This document shows, piece by piece, positions 56,175 to 64,000 of a stretch of 64,000 nt of DNA. Position 1 is the stretch's first letter, and each line of letters opens with the position of its first letter. The notes under the pieces were generated by a model that worked only from the letters and a program-made list of their open reading frames with translations, had not been told where the DNA came from and did no database searches. The position numbers and the translations under genes are program-made. The stretch lies in the NCBI GenBank assembly GCA_016710115.1, contig JADJLN010000019.1:124001-188000 (forward strand), given 5' to 3'. The DNA is from Saprospiraceae bacterium (GTDB lineage: Bacteria > Bacteroidota > Bacteroidia > Chitinophagales > Saprospiraceae).

Positions 56175-59027
56175 TCATTGGCTTAGGCATTTGCTGACAC
56201 CATCCACCAGAAACTGTCCGGTATAACTGGCCTTGTTAGCAGCTACCTTTTCCGGTGTGCCTTCCACCAGGATTTTCCCACCTCCATTTCCTCCTTCCGG
56301 ACCGATATCGATCACATGGTCGGCACACTTGATGACGTCCAGGTTGTGTTCGATGATCAGCACAGTGTTCCCTTTTTCCACCAGTTGGTTGAGTACCCGC
56401 ATCAGGTGCTGGATGTCTTCGAAGTGGAGGCCCGTTGTCGGTTCATCCAGGATGTAAAACGTATTTCCAGTATCGCGCTTGGAAAGCTCTTCAGCGAGTT
56501 TGACCCGTTGGGCTTCTCCACCTGACAGTGTTGTTGCTTGTTGGCCGAGGGTGATATACCCTAATCCAACTTCCTGGAGGGTCTTCAATCGGCGGAAAAT
56601 ATTGGGAATATGCTCAAAGAATTCCACGCCCTCGTCCACAGTCATATCCAGACATCGCTGATGCTCTTTCCTTTTGAAGAGAATCTCCAGGGTTTCACGG
56701 TTATATCTGCGTCCCAAACATTTTTCACAATCCACCTGGACATCGGGCAGGAAATTCATTTCGATAACCCGTTTACCAGCACCCTCGCAGACATCGCATC
56801 GGCCCCCTTTGACATTAAAGCTGAATCGTCCGGGTTTGTACCCTCGGATCTTGGCTTCAGGAACATCCGCGAACAATTTGCGAATGTCATTGAAGACATT
56901 GGTATAGGTTGCCGGATTGGACCTCGGGGTTCGCCCGATGGGTGATTGATCGATCTCGATCACCTTGTCAAGATGACCCGAGGCCCCGGGCTTTTTTATA
57001 GGCAATGGCTCCGGAGACTGCGATAGAAATGTTTGCGCAGGATAGGGTAGAGTGTTTCGTTGATCAGCGTCGATTTACCACTGCCGGAAACACCGGTTAC
57101 CAATGTCAGTGTACCCAGTGGGATCTTCACGCTGACATTTTTCAGGTTGTTGCCGGTAGCACCCTGAAGGCTGAGGAACTTTCCGTTTCCCGGCCTGCGG
57201 GCTTTCGGGATTTCGATCCGCTTTTTTCCCGCTCAGGAAGGCCGCCGTCACCGTAGGTTCCTTGAGGAATTGTTTGGGTGTGCCCTGACCTACCACCCGA
57301 CCCCCGTGTTTGCCGGCACCTGGTCCCAGATCGATAATATAATCCGATGCCAGCATGATGTCCTTATCATGTTCGACGACAAGTACGGTATTGCCAATTG
57401 CGGTCAGTTCTTTGAGCGCTTCGATCAGCCGCTGGTTGTCGCGCTGATGCAACCCGATACTGGGCTCATCAAGGATATAGGTGATGCCCGTGAGCTTGGA
57501 GCCGATCTGAGTGGCCAGACGGATCCGCTGGGATTCCCCTCCACTCAATGTGCGGGCAGGACGATCGAGACTCAGGTACTCCAGTCCAACCTATGCAGAA
57601 AGGTCAGTCTCAGTCGAATTTCCTTGATCACTTCATGGCCGATGTGGACTCGCGTTCCGTCAGCCGGGATTCCAGATCATTCATCCATGAATGGAGCGAT
57701 CCGATGTCCATTTGAGCCAATTCACCGATATTCTTTCCATCCAGCATGAAGTGGCGGGATTCCAGACGCAACCGGCTGCCATGACATTCCGGGCAGGTGT
57801 TGAGTCGAAGGAATTCCTCTGCCCATTTCCGGATAGACTCTGATGTCGTATCGGTATACCACCGTTCGATCATCTGGATCAGGCCCTCACTGGCGAGATT
57901 GTAGGTAAAATCGTGAGTCGTGCTGCCGAATTTGACGGCAAACCGCTCATTTCCTCCATGGAGAATGGTCTCTAAAGCCTCTTTCGGGATCTCCTGATCG
58001 GTGTGGCGAAGCTGAACTTGTGGTGTTTCGCTATCGCCCGCAATTGAGAAAATGTGGAATTCTCCCGCACTTCACCGAACGGGACGATGCCGGCGTCATT
58101 GATGGTTTTGGTATCGTCAGGGATCACTCGCTCGAGATCGACCTCATTGATGGTACCCAGACCATTGCATCGCTGACAGGCGCCATAAGGCGAGTTGAAT
58201 GAAAAGGTATTGGGCGAAGGCTCTTCGTAAGAAATACCACTTTCAGGATCCATCAGGTCCTTGGAAAAGGCTAACCTCCCCTTCATGTTCCAGAAAAAGC
58301 AGGCCATTCCCCGGTTTAATGCCCGATGGACAGATTGCCGCAGCCGGTCGATTCGATCGGGTCCGGGAATGATCCGATCGATGACCACTTGATGTCATGG
58401 ACCTTATACCGGTCGACTTGCAGACCCGGGGTCAGATCCAGAATGACACCGTCCACCCGCACTTTGGTATAACCCTGTTTGCGGGTATGATCAAAAAGTT
58501 CGCGGTAGTGTCCTTTCCGGCCACGGACCAGAGGAGCCAGGATCACAATCTTTTTCCTGTAAAGTCTGTTCCGATATGTTCAATGATCTGATCTTCACTG
58601 TACCGAACCATTTTCTTTCCGGTCACATGGGAATGCGCATCTGCAGTGCGTGCAAACAGCAGGCGAAGGAAGTCGTACACCTCAGTGACGGTGCCGACCG
58701 TTGAACGGGGATTACGGGAAGTGGTTTTCTGCTCGATAGAGATCACCGGACTAATCCGGTAATATGCTCGACATCGGGGCGTTCCATGTTGCCGATAAAC
58801 TGCCGGGCATAGCTCGAAACGTCTCCATGTACCGGCGTTGGCCCTCTGCTAGATCGTGTCAAAAGCCAGGCTGGACTCTGCCACTCCCACTCAGCCAGTG
58901 ATGGTAACCAGCTGATTTCGTGGTATACGTACATGGATGTTCTGCAGATTATGTTCACGAGCGCCGGATACTTCGAGGAATTCTGGTCGTGAATGGTCGG
59001 TCGTTTGTTCTTCTCTTTTGTCTGCAT
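56175..59027 (-). CDS. uvrA: UvrABC system protein A (many frame breaks)
   Basis: 2853 bp, about 950 codons, the normal UvrA length. Pieces in order across several frames: SGAREHNLQNIHVRIPRNQL, SSYARQFIGNMERPDVEHIT, ISIEQKTTSRNPRSTVGTVT, EVYDFLRLLFARTADAHSHV, FSFNSPYGACQRCNGLGTIN, CPECHGSRLRLESRHFMLDG, MSGGESQRIRLATQIGSKLT, ILDEPSIGLHQRDNQRLIEA, FNVKGGRCDVCEGAGKRVIE, TTLSGGEAQRVKLAEELSKR and ILDEPTTGLHFEDIQHLMRV. Both ABC signatures and the zinc-finger CxxC pairs are present. At least seven breaks occur, all small indels, and neighbouring genes are equally affected. I read this as poor consensus, not gene decay. Nucleotide-excision repair damage sensor. Confidence 0.92.
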
Positions 59028-59081
59028 GAATTGATTCAGTAGGCCTGGAGAGGGGGATAATCCGGGTCGATCCGACCTCGG

Positions 59082-61457
59082 TTAACGGATTTTCATGGCA
59101 GGTTGCCCCTGCCTCCGTTCCGGGCCATTCAACAACTTATTTGTCATCCGAGGTTTTTTACGGCCGACAAAATGGCGCAGCATGATAACCTCACGATCGG
59201 TCAGATGGCGATAGCGACCACGGGCAGGTCTTTTTGTCAGGCCTGCTATCCAATGCGGTCCAGGCGGTCTACCTGATAACCGTGGCTCTGAATATCCGGC
59301 GGACGATCCGATTCTTACCAGAGTGGAGTTCCAGAATGACCTGGTTCTTTTTATCCGGTTCAGCCCAACCTACTGTATCCACTTCTGCTACACCATCTTC
59401 CGGACGATGCCATCCGAAATTCGTTCGAGGTCCTTTCCGCTGATATTCCGATCCAGTTCCGCCTTATAGATCTTCTTGACCTCGTTACTCGGATGAGCCA
59501 GACGTTGAGTGAGATCCCCGTCATTGGTCAGAATGAGCAATCCGGTTGTCATTCGGTCCAGACGGCCAACCGGGTAGAGTCGTTCCTTTTTGGCTTCATT
59601 GACCAGATCCAGAACCGAATCACGGCCACGTTCGTCGGCAGTCGTCGTGATCGTGTTTTTGGGTTTGTTCAACAGGATATACATGAAATTGACTGAAGGG
59701 CGAATGGTCTTGCCATTGTATTCCACGACATCCGCTTCATTGATGAGCACCCTGGTTCGATAACCACTTCATTATTGACTTTCACTTTCCCTTCCTTCAC
59801 CAGAACGGCAGCTGCCCGACGTGCACAAATGCCACAGACAGCGACAAATTTGTTCAGTCTCATCGGCCAGGAAAGGCCTCTTCTGATTTCGGAGTTTGAA
59901 TGAATCCTTTCCCCACGATGAATCACAGCATTCCGGCCTTTCTTTTTTTTCTGAACCGGAGGAACGGATGCCTTCTGTAAAGCGCCCGAACCGTTGATCT
60001 CGACGTTCTTCCGACTGTTGTTCATTCCCTTTGCGGTCATCGCGGGGCCGATCCCTGTCGAAAGATGGTCTCTCGTCGCGTCGTCGGTCGTCGCGGGGTG
60101 GACGATCCTGAAGGGGCGATCACTGCCTCGGCGGTCATCACGTGGCCGATCTCTGTTGAAAGATGGTCGGTCGTCGCGTCGTCGGTCATCGCGGGGCGAC
60201 CGGTCCTGGAAGGGGCGATCACTGCCTCGGCGGTCATCACGTGGCCGGTCCCTGTCGAAAGATGGTCTGTCATCGCGTTTGCGGTCATCGCGGGGTGACG
60301 ATCCTCGAAGGGGCGGTCGCTGCCTCGGCGGTCGTCGCGTGGACGGTCCCTGTCGAAAGAAGGTCGGTCATCGCGGTGGCGGTCGTCGCGGGTGGACGAT
60401 CCCGGAAGGGGCGATCACTGCCTCGGCGGTCATCGCGTGGCCGGTCCCTGTCGAAAGAAGGTCGGTCATCGCGGCGGCGGTCGTCGCGGGGTGGACGATC
60501 CCGGAAGGCGATCACTGCTTCTTCGTTCTCGCGTGGCCGGATCCCTGTCGAATGAAGGTCTGTCGTCGCGGCGGCGGTCATCACGAGGTGGGCGATCCTG
60601 GAAGGGGCGGTCGCTGCCTCGGCGGTCGTCACGGGCCGGTCCCTGTCGAAGGAAGGCCGGTCGTCGCGGCGGCGGTCGTCGCGGGCTGGCCGGTCCTGGA
60701 AGGGGCGATCATCCCGACTGCGAGGTGCTGGTTTACGTTCAGGGCGATTGGAAGATCGCCGATCTTCCTGTGCATGTCCTCCCCGACTGCGTGGCGGACC
60801 ATCGTATTTGATCTTGGGAAGATCGGGTTCTCCGGTAAAGGTTCGGCCGGAAGGGGTGTCCTTATGTGAAGGAGTGTCGGGCTTTCGGTTTTGGGGTTTT
60901 CCGGGTTCGGTTGGTCTGTCTTTTTTCGGCTTCTCGGCCTTGCTTTCGGTTCTGCTTTGGTTGCCGTGGACTTTTTAGCGGATGCTTTAGTTTTTACCGG
61001 AGCGGCCGTTTTAGCCGCTGCTTTTGCAGAGGTCTCCTTTTTAGCCGACACCTTGGCCGTTACTTTCTTTTCTGAGGCGGTGGCTGTTTTCGGTTTGGCA
61101 GAAGCTTTGGGGTCGTCTCCCTTTTTGGTTGGAGTGGCCGCCTTTGGCTTGGTAGCGGCCTTAGTCGCCTTGGCAACTGGAGTAACCTTTGCCTTGGCAG
61201 CAGACTCTTTCTTGGGGGCAGCCGCTTTTTTCGGCGCCGTTTCTTTCTTCGCTGCAGCGGTGGTCTTTTTCGGGGCAGTGGCCTTGGCTGGTGTTTTGGC
61301 AGCCTTGGTCGGAGCGGCCTTTTCGGGGCTGGTTCTTTTTACCGTATCAGCAACCTTCTTTACGGTCGCCGTTTTGGGTTTGACCGCGCCGGCCTTTTGC
61401 AGGTTCCTTGGGTGGTGAAGCTGCTTTTTTTGGGGTGGTTTTTTTTGGCTTATCCAT
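59082..61457 (-). CDS. RluB/RsuA-family pseudouridine synthase with long disordered N-terminus (frame broken)
   Basis: About 790 codons from ATG 61457 (MDKPKKTTPKKAASPPKEPA). Part 1 (to ~60960): Lys/Ala/Pro-rich, histone-H1-like (KKETAPKKAAAPKKESAAKA). Part 2 (~60750-60040): tandem repeats with a 98-99-bp period (33 residues), each beginning RDDRRGSDRPF and ending RPSFDRDRP. Part 3: an S4 RNA-binding domain (MRLNKFVAVCGICARRAAAV) and the catalytic domain (YILLNKPKNTITTTADERGR, YPVGRLDRMTTGLLILTNDG with the catalytic Asp, HSGKNRIVRRIF). The tail reads RGRYRHLTDREVIMLRHFVG and ends at 59082. Several one-base breaks. Modifies rRNA; the exact site is not assigned. Confidence 0.82.
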
Positions 61458-61560
61458 GTGGGGCGGGTCAAGACGGCAAAGATAGGCCTACGAACTGAGG
61501 AATCTGCCACTTCCTAGAAGATTCAGTGGTTACAAGGCGTTCGATATGAAGATGTTTGCC

Positions 61561-62130
61561 TTAATGAACCGGCGTCAATCCTGTTTTGAGACCTCGCCTC
61601 CAGGCCAGCCAGCCGGAAACACAGGATGAGATAGACCGTATACAGCCCCGACGTGATATAAAGCCCTTTCAATAAATAGATGGGAATGGCCACCAGATCG
61701 ACCGCGATCCAGATCAGCCAATTGTCGATCTTTTTGCGGGTGAGCAGGAATTGAGCGATGAGACTGGCCACTGTGGTGAAAGCGTCGAAATAGGCAAAGT
61801 CGGCATCCGTGCGGGTATCCATGACGTAGCCCCAAAGCAGGGTGAGCAAGACAATGGCCCCTATGATTGTGGACAGTTGCTTCCCGGTCAGCCGGGTAAC
61901 CGGAATATTTTGTCTAATCTGGGTTGGTTGGAGCCAATGATACCAGCCATACGTGTTCAGTCCGATGTACACCACATGCAGGATGGCATCCGAGTACAGG
62001 CGGGAAACAAAAAGATGTACACATAGATCGCCACGGAGACAATGCCGAACGGCAGCGATCACCTTTCCCGGGTGAGGAGCCAGACATGGATCAGCCCGGT
62101 AAGGGTAGCGATCAGTTCGAGTGGTTGCAC
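61561..62130 (-). CDS. pnuC: Nicotinamide mononucleotide/riboside transporter PnuC (frame broken)
   Basis: About 190 codons from GTG 62130 (QPLELIATLTGLIHVWLLTR). Motifs: YSDAILHVVYIGLNTYGWYH, IGAIVLLTLLWGYVMDTRTD, ADFAYFDAFTTVASLIAQFL, KKIDNWLIWIAVDLVAIPIY, LLKGLYITSGLYTVYLIL and, after a break near 61620, VSGWLAWRRGLKTGLTPVH. About seven helices. Takes up nicotinamide riboside or related vitamins for NAD synthesis; the final WLAWR motif is typical. Another break near 62060. It precedes the pseudouridine synthase gene on the same strand. Confidence 0.88.
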
Positions 62131-62235
62131 GGTTCGAAAATAACGGTTACCGGAAAATTCAACTTCAAGAGAGTCCTCTCATGCGCCGGATATATTCATG
62201 CATCTCTATATTGGGCCACAAGTCTCTAAAACGCT

Positions 62236-62640
62236 TTTTATCAAAAAAATTTAACGTTTTTTTTAAAAAAAAAAAATTTTTTTTTTTTTTATTACCCTTC
62301 CCTCTTTTTTTTTCATCCCCCCCCCGGGCCGGCCCCCCCCCCCCCGCCCCGGCCCCCCCCCCCAAACACGGCCTGGTTTTTTGGTTGGGGGCCCACCCAC
62401 CGGGGGAACCCCCCCCTTTTTTTGGGGGGCGTTGGGTTTGTGGGGGGAAAAAAAGGGAAAAGGGGGGGGGGGGGGAGGAATGTGTCCCCCCCCAAGAGGG
62501 GGGGGGGGGGGGGGGGGGGGGGGGGTTTTTTGAGATTTTAAAAGAGAGGGAGTTGGTTTGAAAGGGGAGAGAGGGGAAGGAAAAAAAAAAAACTTTGGGC
62601 GCGCCGGGTCTTTGGGGCCTCAGCCTTCGGTCGATGATAA
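62236..62640. other. Homopolymer-dominated stretch, probable base-calling artefact
   Basis: Nearly 400 bp consist of runs of one base (T, A, C then G, up to ~30 G), with few normal words between them. Such ordered mixed runs are unlike any other intergenic part of this window and resemble the tail of a failed read or a badly joined contig. Open frames here are meaningless. The true spacing between pnuC and the MuiA-like gene is therefore unknown. Confidence 0.8.
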
Positions 62641-62765
62641 AAAAAGAATAGTCATTTGGAAAACCAGACAGTCCATTGACCGCTCACACACGAATCCGGT
62701 GCTGTTGACCGTTGAGTGCCGAAAGCCGCTGTAGATTTGACAGTAGCCCATAACCAGATAAACGA

Positions 62766-64000
62766 ATGAACATGCGTACCCTCTTCTTTCTGATGACCTT
62801 CATGACCAGCGGACTGTTGGTAGCAAATGATCCTGTTACCGTTTCTTCATCCATACGGGATGTCAAAGTCTACCGTTCCGGGGCGACCGTAACCCGGACT
62901 GCAAGAGTCACCGTGCCGGCTGGTCCAGTAGAGCTCCAGTTTCCTGCCCTGTCTCCCTACATCGACGACAACAGCCTGCAAGCCCGGATCAGCAAGGGAT
63001 TTACCATTCTCAGTGTGACCTCGACACGGGAGTTTCTGGCCGAGGTACCTATGCCGGAGGCATACAACAAACTACAGCTCCGGATCGATCAGCTGGAGGC
63101 CAGTCAGAAGGCCGACCAAAGCCGGTCTGGAAGTGCTCAACGAGGAAGAATCTCTGTTGCTGACCAATAAGAAAGTCGAGGGCGAACAATCCGGTCTGGA
63201 TGTGGTGGCTCTTCAGAAAATGGCCGACTATTTCCGGACACGGCTCAAGGCGATTAAAACAGAAAAGATCACCGTCAGCAACCAGTTGGTGGAAGCAAAG
63301 AAGGAGATCGACAAACTTAAAAAGCAGCAGGCGGAATTGCGTCAGCGTCTTCGTCCGGACAATGCCCGGACGGTCGTGATCCGATTGACATCTTCTGCCG
63401 GTGGACAAGCCGATCTGGAGCTGACCTATCTGGCCACCAATGCCAATTGGAACAGTACATTCGATATCCGGGTGGAAGAGATCAACAAACCACTGGCTAT
63501 CGATTACAAAGGGGAAGTGTACAATGGCACTGGGGAAGACTGGTTGGGTGTGGATCTGACCCTGTCCACCGGTGATCCTTCCCGGAACAATACCATCCCC
63601 GTGCTTTATCCTGGTGGGTCAATTTTCAACAGCCACCGATGGCGTATCAGGCCATGGAAATGGATGCAGCCAACGTGCGTGGCCAGCGCGAAAAAAATAG
63701 CCGTACCCATGATGGCGGATGGTATCGCTCTTGGACAGAGCTCGGAAAACCTGACTCACCACCGAATTTGCCCTCACCGAAACCTTTGACATCCCGGCAG
63801 ATGGCAAGCCTTACACGGTCCTGCTGGAGAAAAAACCACCGATGCCGACTATCTGTACATCGTTGCCCCCAAGCGCAATGCCCTGGCCTTTCTGACGGCA
63901 ACCGTGCAGAATTTCGAAGAGCTGAACCTCTCCAGCGGCAAAGCCAATATCTATTATGGACAGACCTATATCGGGGAGACGTATCTCAACACACACCAGG
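62766..64000 (+). CDS. MuiA-like protein (DUF4139), cut by window edge and frame broken
   Basis: Signal peptide (FFLMTFMTSGLLVA) followed by DVKVYRSGATVTRTARVTVP, the N-terminal domain of mucoidy-inhibitor-A-type proteins. Then a coiled coil (LNEEESLLLTNKKVEGEQSG, LVEAKKEIDKLKKQQAELRQ) and the start of the DUF4139 domain (LTYLATNANWNSTFDIRVEE, LDYKGEVYNGTGEDWLGVDL-like). Breaks near 63115 and 63620, and more after 63790; the last residues visible are QTYIGETYLNTHQ. Envelope-located protein of unknown biochemical function; the 3' end lies beyond the window. Confidence 0.82.

Noticed and set aside
56175..59027. uvrA as a true pseudogene
   Set aside because: All domains are present at full length, and neighbouring genes show the same kind of small indels, which points to consensus errors.
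60065..60870. Long plus-strand frames rich in Arg/Gly/Ser opposite the pseudouridine synthase
   Set aside because: They are the antisense of the Arg/Asp/Pro repeats; composition bias keeps all frames open, and the minus strand leads in frame order to a known enzyme.
62236..62620. Long G and C runs as G-quadruplex or phase-variation sites
   Set aside because: The area is a mixture of runs of all four bases without normal sequence between; a read-quality artefact is far more likely.

Overview
The window reads as a chromosomal piece of a Bacteroidota bacterium, most likely of the Saprospiria type. The reasons are several proteins ending in type IX secretion (T9SS) sorting domains, the gliding genes gldE and gldD behind ssb, a TonB-dependent receptor with a carboxypeptidase-like N-terminal domain, a head-GIN (DUF2807) protein, and few Shine-Dalgarno-like sites. 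Base composition looks near 50% GC by eye. No rRNA, tRNA, CRISPR array, phage or transposase was found. The consensus carries many small indels: rlmD, gldE, the sigma factor, nadB, the flippase, uvrA and the pseudouridine synthase are all broken by one- or two-base shifts that are best read as sequence errors. The last 8 kb are worst, and 62236-62640 looks like unreliable base calls.

Layout. 1-1436: end of an EamA transporter, then a ~120-bp tandem repeat with an inverted partner. 1437-21334: mostly core genes: a secreted M28 peptidase, rlmD, comF, a large amidophosphoribosyltransferase, a four-gene ABC/GntR/head-GIN operon with a YtrA-type operator, nadC, pyrD, an inositol-phosphatase-like enzyme, a ZIP transporter, a TonB receptor and a TonB C-terminal protein, then gldD, gldE and ssb. 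21335-28628: accessory locus A with T9SS surface proteins, lying between ssb and mutY, which are adjacent in many relatives. 28802-44836: mutY, a sigma factor, an M15 peptidase, a DUF5682/MoxR pair, a flippase, a glycosyltransferase, nadB, a T9SS protein framed by a 34-bp repeat, a glucosaminidase, a Kir-type channel and a Rieske oxygenase. 45059-46978: two paralogous secreted proteins with a beta-trefoil look. 46985-48229: composite dispersed repeats. 48720-55672: accessory locus B, a second T9SS locus related to locus A, with an internal ~1.9-kb tandem duplication. 56175-64000: uvrA, a pseudouridine synthase with a very long disordered N-terminus, pnuC and the start of a MuiA-like gene.

Main observation. 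The two large beta-helix T9SS proteins (locus A ~21651-24559, locus B ~48981-51940) share an ungapped 130-bp leader with a conserved hairpin, and each starts with ATGATG followed by a poly-C tract (12 and 11 C as given) before the signal peptide. If both tracts are set to 13 (or 10) C, the two N-termini align without gaps through the signal peptide. The tracts therefore look coding, and they are strong candidates for slipped-strand ON/OFF switches of surface proteins. Other points of interest are the island between mutY and ssb, the two-gene MoxR-DUF5682 pair, an operator touching the start codon of the ABC operon, a pseudouridine synthase with a histone-H1-like tail plus 33-residue Arg/Asp/Pro repeats, an orphan terminator pointing to a small RNA, and two small membrane proteins of about 50 residues.
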